In this document: piece after piece, positions 1 through 10,702 of the stretch
Numbering within the stretch: the first letter of the stretch is position 1
Layout: every line of letters starts with the position of its first letter
From: Tieghemiomyces parasiticus
Taxonomy: Eukaryota; Kickxellomycota; Dimargaritomycetes; Dimargaritales; Dimargaritaceae
Direction: 5' to 3'
DNA length: 64,000 nt
Assembly (NCBI GenBank): GCA_027575765.1
Contig: JANBPT010000085.1
Span: forward strand, 1-64,000
Program-made: the position numbers and the translations under genes
Notes under the pieces: model-generated
What the model was told of the DNA's origin: nothing
The model's input: only the letters and a program-made list of their open reading frames with translations
The model's database searches: none

Positions 1-582
1 CACATTGTGGATTATTACCTGGTCCACTTGATGACGGCCAATGACCTGAGGACCAGCGCAAATTTGGTCAACGAAGCCCTAGCTGTGACGGTGGACCCGC
101 CCCAGGCTACGCAGAGAACACTGTCGCGCCCGTCGGTCGTGAATTTAACCACCTGGCACCTCCTTCAACCTTGGAACTGCCAGGCCTTGGCCTTTACCTG
201 GTGGCTATTCGCCGAAACCGTTGTCAGCTACCTCGGACAGAGCATCTTTCATAGCCTCACCACCTTTGCACCCGGGACGGACCCGTCCCTCGCGACCCGC
301 CGGATCGTAGATCTGTGGCCACGGTACCTATCGACGCATTTAGGTCCGCGCGGGTGGCCCATCGACCCCGTCGGCCCTATGGCCCCGTCTCGTGTAACGA
401 CGCAATCCTCATCCGGGTCGTCCGCCGCGGAACGACCAGACCATAGCCCTGATGGCTACGGTGAAGTAGATGCTCACGTCTACGCCAGGGCGGAGCGGCC
501 CGCGATCGACACCCTGCGCCAGAATTCGCCGCAGGCCCGACTCTTGCGCATTCAGGAATTCTGCGAGGCCTTCACCTACTGA
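1..582 (+). CDS. C-terminal part of an unidentified protein
   Basis: A frame open from the window edge to a TGA at 580-582 encodes about 193 residues, so the 5' part lies outside. The first 100 residues look like a folded helical protein with a Trp-rich hydrophobic stretch (residues around 60-80, with TWW followed by VVSYLGQ). The middle is Ser/Pro-rich and the last 30 residues return to an amphipathic, helix-like composition. I do not recognise the family. It converges on HRD3, whose stop lies 357 bp further on. No ATG is needed, because this would be a terminal exon. It could still be chance, but its length and codon composition favour a real exon. Confidence 0.45.
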   Translation, partial: HIVDYYLVHLMTANDLRTSANLVNEALAVTVDPPQATQRTLSRPSVVNLTTWHLLQPWNCQALAFTWWLFAETVVSYLGQSIFHSLTTFAPGTDPSLATRRIVDLWPRYLSTHLGPRGWPIDPVGPMAPSRVTTQSSSGSSAAERPDHSPDGYGEVDAHVYARAERPAIDTLRQNSPQARLLRIQEFCEAFTY

Positions 583-938
583 GCTATTAACGTCATTCAT
601 ACCCTTCGATTACCTATTAAGCCATGTCAAATGCCAAAACATTGATTTGATACCTACTCGTTGACGATATTCCCTAGTCGGGACGCCTTAAAATTCCTAA
701 CCAGTCATTTGGCTTTTCCTGGATTTATTTTTACCTGTTGCCATATAAACCTATCTAATCCGACTCCCCCAATAACGCACTTGACCAAACTGTGGGCATA
801 CCTGACCTGGGCGTTACTGAAGCCTTTCGATTCATGGCATGTCAAAATTGTTTATTGTATACGACAGTAAATACTTGGAGCGAAAATATCGCCACCCAAG
901 CAGAATTACACGCCAAATAGTGATGAGGCTAGGTACCG
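583..938. other. Convergent intergenic region
   Basis: AT-richer sequence between two converging genes. The only element I can name is the minus-strand poly(A) signal listed at 851-856. Confidence 0.5.
851..856 (-). terminator. AATAAA poly(A) signal of HRD3
   Basis: TTTATT on the plus strand reads AATAAA on the minus strand, about 85 nt beyond the HRD3 stop codon. Confidence 0.5.
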
Positions 939-3900
939 TTACAAATCACTGGTCGACTCATCCGAGGAAGCTGCGGGCGGAAGGGGCGGGGGTGACCGGG
1001 CGGCGGGGCCGGGTATGTGGACGGAGTCCTCCTCTTGCACAGCGCCACCCTCCTCTTCCGCCTGGATTGTCGGGCAGCCCTCGACAATCGGGGCGGGATC
1101 AGCGGAAGTATGCTCCATCGAGTCACTGGCAACCTCGGCGGCTGTCGTGGTCTCTACAGGCGGAGGCGATATCGCCTCCGTCTCCACCTCCGACTCGTAC
1201 CCGTCCATCGATGAGTTCGTGGAGGGTACCCTTGGCATTATATACTCGGCCTCGAACGCCGTTCCATCGTCATTCTCGTCATGGCTGAAGGTCGGACGGT
1301 GACGGAGGGTGCCCAGGTCCCGCGGGCGGAGAGACGAGATAGCAGCGGGGATCACCGGTGACTCCAAGCCAGCGGCGTCGGTTGTCGGAGTTGGGGGTAC
1401 CGAGGTGGTCGGTGTAGGTGGTTGGGTGCGTGGATGATTCGGCCGGCCGTCGTCCAGCTGGCGCGCCAGGGCTCGCCACTCCTGGGCACGAATGGCCCCG
1501 GGGTTACCCATGCGGGCCCGAATCTCGTCGCGTAGATGCTCGTGCATGCCCGCCCTAGGCCCGTCCCGTGGTTGCTGCTGCGGCGGTGGGAGAGGTGCCC
1601 CGGGGTCATTGGGGCCGAGAGCAAACCGGTTCTGCCGGACATACATCATCCAGCCCACGAGGGCGCACAGGCCCAGAATGACGAGGTTTTCTAACCAGCT
1701 GTCCTCGTCGTAGTCGAGGGTACCATCGGTCTCAAACCGACCGTCTGGGTCGTGTTCGAACGCCCCCATCGGGTCATCTAGACGCTCCTGCGTGCGGCGG
1801 CGGTGGTGGGCCTGCGCTTCCTCAATCACATCCGCTGGCGGGTAGTACGGCCGGTTGAGCTCGACATGGCCGAACGGGTCCCGCCAGGGCGTGTTCTGGG
1901 TCGGGATGCGTGGCCGTTCTAGCGGCTGGGTCACCGCGGTGGGGTCGTCGGTTCCAGGAATGGCGGCGGCCTGTGGGTTAGCCGGATCTCCGGCTTCATC
2001 CGCCAGGTACTCGCCCTTCCCATCATCGAGTGGCGGCGGGGCGTCCTCCCTGACCTCATCGTGGCTGCCAAACAGGAACGACCCCGTTCCCACGTCCTCG
2101 CCATGAAGCCAGGCCCAATAGTACCGCACTGTCAGACGAATGAGAGAGAGGGTAACGGGGAGGGACCCCTTCGGGTAAGTTGACGCGGCACGCTCGTAGC
2201 ACCGCTTGGCCATGTAAAAATCGCGAGGCACGCCCAACCCGTTCTCGTGCATCCAACCAAGGTTCCACATGGCAATGGGATTGAGGTGGTTCTCAGCGGC
2301 CAGTTGGTATGCGGCGGCGGCTCGCTTCAGGTTGCGTGGGACACCACGGCCGTCAAAATAGTAGTCGCCAACCTTGATTAAGCCATCCACGTTGCCCTGG
2401 TTGGCGGCGCGGGTCCAGGATGACAAAGCCAGCTGGGGAGCCAGTCGATTCAGGACAAGAGCGTGCGACTCGGGCGTGGACCCGGTGAGCTCCAGCAGCC
2501 AAGCCAGGTTGGCCTGTGCCACCTCGTAGCCCATCTCGGCGGCTAGGGCGTACCGCACTAGCGAGTTGGTCAGGTCGTTGGGATCGAATGGCTGCGTCTG
2601 GGCGTGGCGGGAGGGGACCAGCGGCGTGTACAACCAGTTAGCCTGTTCTGCCACCTTCTTGAACAGCGGGACAGCGTTCTCGCAGGACGCCGGGGTGCCG
2701 CGGCCAGACCGATAGAGCTGAGCTAGGTGGTACATGCCCAGGGGGTGGCTGAACCGGGCAGCCACCGTAAAGTAGTTGAAAGCATGGGTGTAGTGCTTAA
2801 GCTCCTTATAGCGCAGCCCAATCTCAGTAAAACTAGCCACGTCACCACGCTGGGCGGCCTGGTCGAACCACGTCATGGCCAGCTCCTTGTTACGCGGGAC
2901 TAGGGTTCCGTCGCGGTAGAATATGCCCAGCCAGTACATGGCGTTGCTGCTGGCTCGCTCAGCCCCGCGCTGGAACCAGTAGTAGGCAGTCTCGTTGCTG
3001 GGTCGCACCCCCTCACCGCGCACGTACATCTGGCCCAGACTGGCCGCCGCGATCCCGGCGAGCAGATCCTCATAGGCGAAAGAGTGGCCGTTGAGAGCCT
3101 CTAGGAAGCTCTCGGGCCAAGGCGTGCCTGGGGTCTGGTGCGTCGGATCAACATAGCGCGGGCCGGCGTAGGCCTTGGGATCCGTCACCTCGAGCTCGGT
3201 CACGATGGAGCGGAGGTACCTAAGGGCCAACGGGTAGTTGGGCTCGGTGGTAGCAGTTCCAGCATAGTGGATTTGGGCTAGGGTGAGCTCGGCTTTCAAG
3301 TCCCCGCGGTCGGCCCGGTACCGCCAGTACTCGAGCACATCGGCAAGCATGCTAGGGTCTCGCGGCCGCCGATCGTGACCATTATCCTCGGGCTGGATAC
3401 CGTACACGCCAGCGTCGGCGTCGCTCAGGCGCGGGTACTCCAGGGGCAGATGACGGCCCCCGGGGGGACCGGCTAGCAGGTGCTTAATGGCCCGGCGCGC
3501 CACATGGTGGTAGTTGGATAAGGCCACGTCGCAGTGGGCGGGAGCGCCCGTGCCCGTGTGGTAGCGGTAGGCCACGGCCATCTTGGCTGGTAGGTGGCCC
3601 TGCAGAGCCGCGAAGGTGTAGTAGAGAACGGCCCTGCTGGGACTACGCTGCGGATGGTGCCGCGGGCCGTAAGGGAAAAGTGGCCGGCGTAGGGTGACAG
3701 TGTCACCGTCAGTGGTAACCTGCGGCACAGGCAAGGCCGCCGGCGGGGCAGTCCGGGAATAGTCAGCGCTGTCCCACACGTTAGTATCGAATCCGAAGCC
3801 TGTAGCATAGAACCAGCCCACCATAAACTGAGCGGTCGGATGGCCGGCCTCGTCAGCTAGGCGGTGATAGAATCGAAAGGCGCGGTCGAACCGGTGCGGG

Positions 3901-4595
3901 ATGCTATACTCGCCGTACAGGTAGACGTGGGCCAGGGTGAGCAGGGCGTTGGCGTAGTTGTATTCGTCACCCAGGAAGTGGAGCAATCGCATAGCCTCAG
4001 CCACCAAGGGTTCAATGTGGATCGCCTGGTCTTCGACCCCCGGGTGGTCCAAGGCATAGGGCGAAATATAGGCGTCTAGGCGCGGGTCGCGGCGGTGCAG
4101 GCGGGTGAGGGGTCGCCGAGGGTCGAATCCTGACCCATCTTCCGCCCCACTGGCCGTGTCACCGATCCGCAGTGCCGACCGCCACAGGTGTTGGGCGTTT
4201 TCTAGTCCGGGGGCCAAGGTAGTGGCGTAGAACTGGCGGATGGCCAGCCGGACCGATTTGGGCAACAGAATGAACGGCGAGATGCCGTCGCCAGTGGGAA
4301 TGCTGCCGCCTCTGCCTTGTGCATATAGCGGATAAGCGCGCTTTTCGTACCTGTCAAGGATGGTGGTTGCCTCGGCGTAAATCTCGTCGGCGGTCAGGCC
4401 GTTGGGGCGGGAGCTAGGCGATTCCTGAGCGGTGGTAGCTGCTGCTACGGTACCCTGGGTCTCGGCAGCCTGCACGGTACCTGATAGCACAGCCAACAAT
4501 GCCCAAGGCACGCCGAGTAATACTGGGTAACCGGTTAAGTTGACGTGATGGGGTGGGGTCGAAGGGTTATTGGAACAGTTAGGTTGCGTCAACAA
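939..4595 (-). CDS. HRD3: Hrd3/Sel1L, ERAD ubiquitin-ligase adaptor
   Basis: About 1,210 residues. The family's known role is to bind the Hrd1 ligase in the ER membrane and receive misfolded luminal glycoproteins for ER-associated degradation. The body is a chain of Sel1-type TPR-like repeats (for example the AQFMVGWFYATG, AMYWLGIFYRDGT, MYHLAQLYRSGRGTP and PIAMWNLGWMHENGLG blocks). A single membrane segment follows near the C-terminus (LVILGLCALVGWMMY), then a Pro/acidic cytosolic tail of about 230 residues, long for the family. The N-terminus contains a good signal peptide (GYPVLLGVPWALLAVLS, cleavage after VQA) but no in-frame ATG precedes it. The 5' end given here is only the limit of the open frame. 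An upstream exon is therefore expected: an ATG at 4654 or one near 4742 with a GTAAGT donor near 4715 are candidates, but neither joins perfectly. Confidence 0.88.
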   Translation of the reverse strand: MLTQPNCSNNPSTPPHHVNLTGYPVLLGVPWALLAVLSGTVQAAETQGTVAAATTAQESPSSRPNGLTADEIYAEATTILDRYEKRAYPLYAQGRGGSIPTGDGISPFILLPKSVRLAIRQFYATTLAPGLENAQHLWRSALRIGDTASGAEDGSGFDPRRPLTRLHRRDPRLDAYISPYALDHPGVEDQAIHIEPLVAEAMRLLHFLGDEYNYANALLTLAHVYLYGEYSIPHRFDRAFRFYHRLADEAGHPTAQFMVGWFYATGFGFDTNVWDSADYSRTAPPAALPVPQVTTDGDTVTLRRPLFPYGPRHHPQRSPSRAVLYYTFAALQGHLPAKMAVAYRYHTGTGAPAHCDVALSNYHHVARRAIKHLLAGPPGGRHLPLEYPRLSDADAGVYGIQPEDNGHDRRPRDPSMLADVLEYWRYRADRGDLKAELTLAQIHYAGTATTEPNYPLALRYLRSIVTELEVTDPKAYAGPRYVDPTHQTPGTPWPESFLEALNGHSFAYEDLLAGIAAASLGQMYVRGEGVRPSNETAYYWFQRGAERASSNAMYWLGIFYRDGTLVPRNKELAMTWFDQAAQRGDVASFTEIGLRYKELKHYTHAFNYFTVAARFSHPLGMYHLAQLYRSGRGTPASCENAVPLFKKVAEQANWLYTPLVPSRHAQTQPFDPNDLTNSLVRYALAAEMGYEVAQANLAWLLELTGSTPESHALVLNRLAPQLALSSWTRAANQGNVDGLIKVGDYYFDGRGVPRNLKRAAAAYQLAAENHLNPIAMWNLGWMHENGLGVPRDFYMAKRCYERAASTYPKGSLPVTLSLIRLTVRYYWAWLHGEDVGTGSFLFGSHDEVREDAPPPLDDGKGEYLADEAGDPANPQAAAIPGTDDPTAVTQPLERPRIPTQNTPWRDPFGHVELNRPYYPPADVIEEAQAHHRRRTQERLDDPMGAFEHDPDGRFETDGTLDYDEDSWLENLVILGLCALVGWMMYVRQNRFALGPNDPGAPLPPPQQQPRDGPRAGMHEHLRDEIRARMGNPGAIRAQEWRALARQLDDGRPNHPRTQPPTPTTSVPPTPTTDAAGLESPVIPAAISSLRPRDLGTLRHRPTFSHDENDDGTAFEAEYIMPRVPSTNSSMDGYESEVETEAISPPPVETTTAAEVASDSMEHTSADPAPIVEGCPTIQAEEEGGAVQEEDSVHIPGPAARSPPPLPPAASSDESTSDL

Positions 4596-5671
4596 GGTTG
4601 TTAAAGGTTGGCACGGCTGTCAGGTGCGGACGGCGGTGACGCTACCTCAGCCATTGCTTAAACAGGCGCTACCCCTCCCCCTCTGACATCGCCATCCAGG
4701 TCGGGACTGTGACTTACCGATGACTTGGCGTTTACAAGCCCTCATCGTGACGAAAAAGGTTTAATGTGGGGATTGCCAAGCGAAGCAGCCAGGAGTAGAT
4801 GGCGAGCTGCAGAGAGGTGAAATGGCGGCAAGGTTTGCGATGCGAAGGTGTCACAAAGTATACGAGTCAGATGTCAGGAGTTCCATTGACCCCTGTGGGG
4901 AGGGAAGCTAAGTTGTAGACCCTGCGGAGCAGAGAAGTGGATTGAATGAAGGGACTATGAAGCCGGTATGGAGGCGGGAGATGCGTTAATAGGAAAGGAG
5001 GGGGCGCACGCGGGAGAAGAAAGGGCCCACCTCTCGCCTATGTAGGCTCCGTCCAGACGGTCACCACGGAGGCGGGGAGGGTATATGGTGAACCAAGCTG
5101 TGCGCGGGAGAATGCAGGTAGGGAATAATTCGAGCAGTACCGCTGTGACGCTCCCATGTTGGCTAGATCTTCGCCTACAGCCCAAGTCAAGTTGAGCGGG
5201 AAGAATGGTGAGCTTGTTTCCGTTGGAGTGGGTGAGGAGAGGGAGTTGCAGACCTGACGCTGGATTGTCCTGGCGGGTAGATACATTACGGGTTGTCGCT
5301 ATTACATCCCCACCATCAGCATATCTACTTTCGGCTGTGGTATCGCATCGCTATCGATTTGAAGCCGACCAATACTCCCCCCTCGCGCGCGCCACGGCGA
5401 GGCCTACATGGCTACAGGGCGGTCCCATCTACGTGGCCCGCCCATTTATTTCTCCCGTTACGGATACTGCTGCACCAGACCGAACAAACTCTCATTTTAC
5501 ACAGGTCTGGCCAGCTTGACCGAGCGTCGATAATGTGAAAATAATGATAATGACAAGAGGCAAGAAGGATAAAAAGAAAAGAAGAGGGTAAACCACTACA
5601 CCCTTCGTGCGAAAGCAGAATATTCCGGCCGGGGGTAGTATATAGCGTATGACCCTGCACTACTAAATGTA
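4596..5671. other. HRD3 upstream region / SPT6 3' flank
   Basis: About 1.1 kb. It should hold the HRD3 promoter and its missing first exon, and the SPT6 3' UTR. A GTAAGT-type donor on the minus strand lies near 4715. Short open frames on both strands look like chance. Confidence 0.4.
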
Positions 5672-8600
5672 CTACCAGCCGAAATCGGGCTGCGCGGACG
5701 ACGAGGAGGATACTGGCCGACGGTCCCATGATGATCCCGAAGTCGCTGTCGACGACGAGCGATGGGACGACGTCCCACCGCCGCTGCTACCCGACATGCC
5801 GGTTGGCCCGCGGTCAAAGCGTGACTGACGGCCTCCGCTGGACGACGAGTGTGGACGACTGTTGCCACTGGCCGACGACCGGGCCTTATTCATCTGCATC
5901 CGCTTGAATCCGTTTATCAGCTCGCCCACGCTGGCGTAGGCCGCATTCCCCAGCTTGTAGGCGTTCGGACACACCTGGACCTTCCACGTCTGGACGGCGG
6001 CGCGAGGGTTGGCCATAAAGGCCAAGAGGAACCAACCGGGGCGATCAGGAGCCAGGACGAAGGCGTAGTCGCCGGACTGTTTGGCGTTACATGCCGACCG
6101 TAGCGTCACGCCAACCTCGTCCTGGGTCTGGGCAGTGAACTTGGGGTGGGCCATCATGGCCTCAACACGCTTGGCCATGGGTTCAATGTGGGATGCCAGG
6201 AGCTCGTCCAGGTCAGAATAGGTCGCGTCTTCGCCCACACGGAGTGTCCGGTCACTGTCGGGTCCCTGGCCGCCCTCCTCGACCACGTCCACGTGCTGGT
6301 ATACCCCGTCGGCCACCTTCCAAGTAACGGCCAAGTGGTCGCGGCCGCGCGACGAGGCGCGGATCACCACGTCACCGATCGGCCGATCGGCCAGGTACTC
6401 CTCGGCCTCGCGGGACCGCAGCGACTTAAACAGCGGGTGGTTGATGACGCGGGTCGCCCGGGTGCTCAGCGACGCCGAAGCAGCCTCGCGCTGGGCCTCA
6501 CGTCGATGGCGGGCCGTAAGCACCTGGTCCGCGTCATAGTCAAAGTACGGATCGAGTGGCGGGTGACGCTTACCATTCTGGGCTCGGGCGTACTCGAGGT
6601 CAGAGGGCCGCGCCGAGAGGTCCACGGAGAATTTCTCGCGGTTGATTTGGGTCACAACGCAAGGCAGAGCTTCGCCCTCACTGAGTACGTCACTGACCTG
6701 TTCCACGCGGTCCTCCATAATGCGCGAGACTGGCAAAAACCCGTCCAGGTCAGAGTCCAGCTTGCAGATGGCAAACCGTTCGCGTACCCGCTGCACGGTG
6801 GCCACCACCACCTGATCCACCCACAGCGAGTCGTCGGTCTCGCCGGTCAGCATGGTGAACACGCGCTCGGCGGTGGGTGGACGGTAAGGCCGGCGCGGGT
6901 CGGCGTAAGGGTGCTGGAGCTCGCGCTTGATTCCTCGTAGGACCTCCAACTTCGGTTGTTGCAGCTGCTTCTCCAGCTCCTGGGCGTAGTCCTCCAGGAG
7001 CAGTTCATTGAGCTTAGCCGGGTCGCTGTGCATGAGCTCCTCAACGTGCAGCGACGGGTTGTCGTCGTCGTCAGCCTCATCTTCCACCTCGACTTCCAGG
7101 GCGTCGGTGGCCATCTTGCGCGCCAGTGCGTAGTCCTCTGGGTGGATCCGGGTGTCGTCCAGGACGTCGTAGGTGCACGGCACGACGCGTAAGAAGCTGG
7201 CGCAGTTCATAAAGATCACACGCGTTACCACTTGATTGATGATGAGGGCAGCGCGGGAGTCGAGGCGACCACCGGCTACTACCTCCAACCGCTTGAGTAC
7301 ACTGGCAACCTTGCGCGGACCCAGGCCGGCCACGTAGGGCAGGGTGGCAGCCAGGTGGGGGAATTGGACGGCCCGGTTCACGTCCACCCCCACCCGATTA
7401 ACCACGTTGACGAAGGCCCGCTCCACGTAGCGTCCCAAGACGTCCTCGCCGAGCAGAGTCTGGCTCGGGTGGTGTGCAATAACACGCACAGCGGGCCCCA
7501 GGGCTGCGTAAGCGGCCAGTGGGTCCTGTAGAGCCCGTCCTAGCGCCACGCAGTAGCGGAGTGGGGAAGTGAGCTGCGGAAACTGCTCACGACCAGCCGG
7601 TGAATCACGGTACATGCGAGCGGTCTCGTCGTCAACCCAGGTGACGGTCATGGACTCGGCATTCAGATTGGCGCTGCGTTGGTAGTCCTCGACGGCTAGT
7701 TGGACATCCTCGAGCAAGCGCTTGGAAGCGGTGGTGGTACCTGCCACGCCCACCACATCGGGGCGGCGCTTACCAAGAAGGTCGACAAACTCCCGGGCGT
7801 TATCCGGGTCACGCAGGTCCATTAGAACCCCCTGGTCGACCAGCTGACCGCGGCTGTCCAGGGCCGCCCAGGCCACGCCCTGGCTGCGAGCGTTCTGGCC
7901 CTCGGCCGGGGTCACGGTGAGCACCCGGGGATTCTCGGTCTGGGCCAAGGCCGGCGGACGGCAGGCCTGGACGTTCAGCTTGGTTTCTAGCGCCTGTTGG
8001 ACGGCCTGGCCAACACACTCCTCAGACTCGCTGCGCAGCCAGTCCCGCGTGTATCGATCAGCCAGCGGGAGTAGGTACTCGCGGAAGGCCAGGGCTAGTA
8101 CTTCACGTCGGAACTCGTCCCACTGGGCGGCAATCTCACTGAAGTAGCCCCCCACGTAATGCTGGGCCATGGTGTCCAGTACGCCCTGCTCCTGGGATAG
8201 CTCGATGCGGACCCGCAGGAGCCCGTCGCCCTCGCCCTTCAGTATATCCAGGAACTGGCCTGAGCCCAAGAAGGCCGTGACGGGCTTGGCACGCAAAAAC
8301 TTAAACGGGTAGTACGGGTGTAGATTGTCGACTAAATGTTCACCCTTCGCGGTGGGTGTGACGGTGACGGTGGCGTAGTAGCGGCAGGCGGCGCGGATCT
8401 GGCTGCGGATGAGCGGGTCATAGGATATCTCCTGGGCCAGCATAGCTTGGGCGGCCCGGATAACCTTCGCCGGGGTGTGGAATTCACCATTCACAAACTG
8501 ATCGGCCAGGGCGTCGAGGCCCTCGCTAGGCGTGTCTACGAAGTGGGTCTGGGTCTGCTCAACGTAATTGACCGCGAACTTTTGGGAGGCCAGCGCCGCA

Positions 8601-10702
8601 CGGGCGGCGAAGGCAGCCACGGGGGACTTGCGGCAGCGGTCGTACAGGGCATGCTTGGGCGGCCGTTTCAGGTCATCGGTGTCTCCGGCCTGGGCCGCGG
8701 CGGTGGTGGCCCGCCGGACGGCCAGGAACTTGGCCCCGTAGAGTAAGTGGAGGTACTCGACCAGGTCGTGCACCTCCTCGACGGTACGGATTTGGTCTAA
8801 CGAGGCCCGGATATAGGCCAGGGAGTACGGGCTGCCGGCGGGCTCCTCGGCCTCGACGTCACGTAGGCGGCGGACCAGTTCGGCTACCTCGCGTTTACGC
8901 TGGGTGAAGGCACGGAATTTGGTGTCCACCTCAAAGAGTGTCCAGAGGTCGTGGGCCGAGAGGATGAGGCGGGAGTCATCGTTCCCCTCGACATCGTCCC
9001 GACTTCCGTCGGCCGGGGGTTGGTCGCGCCCGTGGTCGTAGTCGGTGTCGCGTGAGCGGCGAGGTAGGGTGGCGGCTACCTCTTTCGAATATACCAGGTA
9101 ATCCCGACGGTTCGCCAGGATGAAGGGCACTTCCAAAAAGTCCTGGCCGACGAATCGGATCACATTAAGCACGGCGGCCGTGTATTCCTCGAAGGCGCGG
9201 CCTTCGGTGACAGTCGGGCGCAGGAAGTGCTGTAGGGCCCACTCGGTTGCAGCCTCCACCTCGTCGCCGGTTAGCCGACGGATCATGGTGGGTTCCGTCT
9301 CGTCCTCGGCAGCGCTGGCACCCCGGACGGCGGGGGCCGGTAGGGTGCGCAGGCGCAGTTGCATGCGCTCGGGAATGTCGCGGGCGCGGATTTCGTTATC
9401 GGCGTCAGTCATGAGCTTGCGTTCGAGCTCAGCGGGTTCAAATAGGTCCTTGAGTTGGACGTCGGCGGGGCGGCCCCCAGGCGCACGGAGGCCGTCTTCG
9501 TCCTCATCGTCGTAGTCGTCGTAATCCCCACCGGCCGGACGACGGCCAGGCGGAGCCACCTCGAGGGCAAAGTCGTACTCAGTACCATCGCCGAATACCT
9601 CGTAGATGTTGTGCCACGAGTCGGCGTCTAAGCCTAATCCGGCGATACCGGGGACCACGTGAGCCATGGCGTGGCGGGACCTTGCCCCGCTACGTCCACT
9701 CTCCCTTTCGTAGCCATCCTCGTCCAGGTCGGCCTCGTCACCGCCCTCCGGCAACTCGTCGTCCTCATCCTGAAGGGCGTGGTGATCGCGCCGGCCGCGG
9801 CCCGTGTTGTGCCCGCGGCTGTCGTCGTCTTCGTCTTCATCGGCGATGAAGTCGTCCAGATCGTCGCGCATGTCCCGACGGTGGCCAGGCCGCCGGGCGT
9901 AACGGTCCTCGTCGTCGTAATCGTAGCGCTGGTCGGCGCTGGTCCCGTAGCTATCGCGCCGACCCCGGGAACGCTGATGGTGGCCCGCGCCACCTCTGTC
10001 GTCATCATCCTCGTCGAACATGCGACTGAGGTCGTCGTGGTGGTCCCGCGGGCGGCGACCATCGCTGCCGGTCGGGGGTGGGGATCGTTCCTCGGCGTCC
10101 TCCTCGCCATCCGAGTCGAGTTCCCGACCACGACCACGCTTCAGGCGGCGCAGGCGGTTATCGCTGGGGCGGGATAAGCGGATTCCCATGTTCTCCTCAA
10201 CTAGGGCCAGGTCTTCTTCGTCGAGGTCTTCCTCCTCCTCACGTCCGTGGCCTCGGCGTCGTCGTTTACTGTGACTACGGTCCGCGTCGCTGCCGCTGTC
10301 CCGTTCGTCATCGTCCTTCTTGGTGTCGCCACCGATGGTGCTGGTTTGACTGCGGGCAGATGAGCTGCGGGAACGGTCCTCGGCGTCGTGGCCCGTGCCA
10401 GAACGCGGGCGTTTCTTGTGCTTGTGGCGACGCCGGCGGTGGTGGTCCGCATCGTCCTCATCCTCGTCGTCATCTACGATAAAACCGGAGTGCCGCAACT
10501 CAGCCTGGGCTTCCTCGTCATCGTCGTCTTCTTCCTCGTCAGAATCGACGCTTTCGCCATCATCCTCGTCGTCATCGCTGTGACCGGGTGTCGAGGGCGG
10601 GGGTGGGTAGGAGACGGGGCGCTTACCAGCCACGCGGCGAACGGGCTGATCATCCTCGCGGCCACTGGAAACCTCATCGTCAGAGTAGGCGCCGCTCGCC
10701 AT
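5672..10702 (-). CDS. SPT6: Transcription elongation factor and histone chaperone Spt6
   Basis: 1,676 residues, close to human SPT6. Spt6 travels with RNA polymerase II and reassembles H3-H4 nucleosomes. In order: a very acidic N-terminal third (runs of D/E broken by basic SRSSS patches, residues 1-400); a helical Tex-like core; a YqgF/RNase H-like fold around residue 975 (RPDVVGVAGT); a helix-hairpin-helix near 1,120 (LPYVAGLGPRKVASVL); an S1 domain near 1,290-1,350 (ending FLPVSRI); and the tandem SH2 module from about 1,420 to 1,600. A Ser/Gly-rich tail ends in FGW. I start at ATG 10700-10702. The frame stays open 71 codons further upstream, but that stretch has an unrelated composition and is probably leader. 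It is divergent from the four-TM gene and uninterrupted by introns. Confidence 0.95.
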   Translation of the reverse strand: MASGAYSDDEVSSGREDDQPVRRVAGKRPVSYPPPPSTPGHSDDDEDDGESVDSDEEEDDDDEEAQAELRHSGFIVDDDEDEDDADHHRRRRHKHKKRPRSGTGHDAEDRSRSSSARSQTSTIGGDTKKDDDERDSGSDADRSHSKRRRRGHGREEEEDLDEEDLALVEENMGIRLSRPSDNRLRRLKRGRGRELDSDGEEDAEERSPPPTGSDGRRPRDHHDDLSRMFDEDDDDRGGAGHHQRSRGRRDSYGTSADQRYDYDDEDRYARRPGHRRDMRDDLDDFIADEDEDDDSRGHNTGRGRRDHHALQDEDDELPEGGDEADLDEDGYERESGRSGARSRHAMAHVVPGIAGLGLDADSWHNIYEVFGDGTEYDFALEVAPPGRRPAGGDYDDYDDEDEDGLRAPGGRPADVQLKDLFEPAELERKLMTDADNEIRARDIPERMQLRLRTLPAPAVRGASAAEDETEPTMIRRLTGDEVEAATEWALQHFLRPTVTEGRAFEEYTAAVLNVIRFVGQDFLEVPFILANRRDYLVYSKEVAATLPRRSRDTDYDHGRDQPPADGSRDDVEGNDDSRLILSAHDLWTLFEVDTKFRAFTQRKREVAELVRRLRDVEAEEPAGSPYSLAYIRASLDQIRTVEEVHDLVEYLHLLYGAKFLAVRRATTAAAQAGDTDDLKRPPKHALYDRCRKSPVAAFAARAALASQKFAVNYVEQTQTHFVDTPSEGLDALADQFVNGEFHTPAKVIRAAQAMLAQEISYDPLIRSQIRAACRYYATVTVTPTAKGEHLVDNLHPYYPFKFLRAKPVTAFLGSGQFLDILKGEGDGLLRVRIELSQEQGVLDTMAQHYVGGYFSEIAAQWDEFRREVLALAFREYLLPLADRYTRDWLRSESEECVGQAVQQALETKLNVQACRPPALAQTENPRVLTVTPAEGQNARSQGVAWAALDSRGQLVDQGVLMDLRDPDNAREFVDLLGKRRPDVVGVAGTTTASKRLLEDVQLAVEDYQRSANLNAESMTVTWVDDETARMYRDSPAGREQFPQLTSPLRYCVALGRALQDPLAAYAALGPAVRVIAHHPSQTLLGEDVLGRYVERAFVNVVNRVGVDVNRAVQFPHLAATLPYVAGLGPRKVASVLKRLEVVAGGRLDSRAALIINQVVTRVIFMNCASFLRVVPCTYDVLDDTRIHPEDYALARKMATDALEVEVEDEADDDDNPSLHVEELMHSDPAKLNELLLEDYAQELEKQLQQPKLEVLRGIKRELQHPYADPRRPYRPPTAERVFTMLTGETDDSLWVDQVVVATVQRVRERFAICKLDSDLDGFLPVSRIMEDRVEQVSDVLSEGEALPCVVTQINREKFSVDLSARPSDLEYARAQNGKRHPPLDPYFDYDADQVLTARHRREAQREAASASLSTRATRVINHPLFKSLRSREAEEYLADRPIGDVVIRASSRGRDHLAVTWKVADGVYQHVDVVEEGGQGPDSDRTLRVGEDATYSDLDELLASHIEPMAKRVEAMMAHPKFTAQTQDEVGVTLRSACNAKQSGDYAFVLAPDRPGWFLLAFMANPRAAVQTWKVQVCPNAYKLGNAAYASVGELINGFKRMQMNKARSSASGNSRPHSSSSGGRQSRFDRGPTGMSGSSGGGTSSHRSSSTATSGSSWDRRPVSSSSSAQPDFGW

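Noticed and set aside
6146..6940. Plus-strand 264-codon frame inside SPT6
   Set aside because: Antisense shadow of the conserved Spt6 S1/SH2 region; same for 8336-8746 and 9659-10177.
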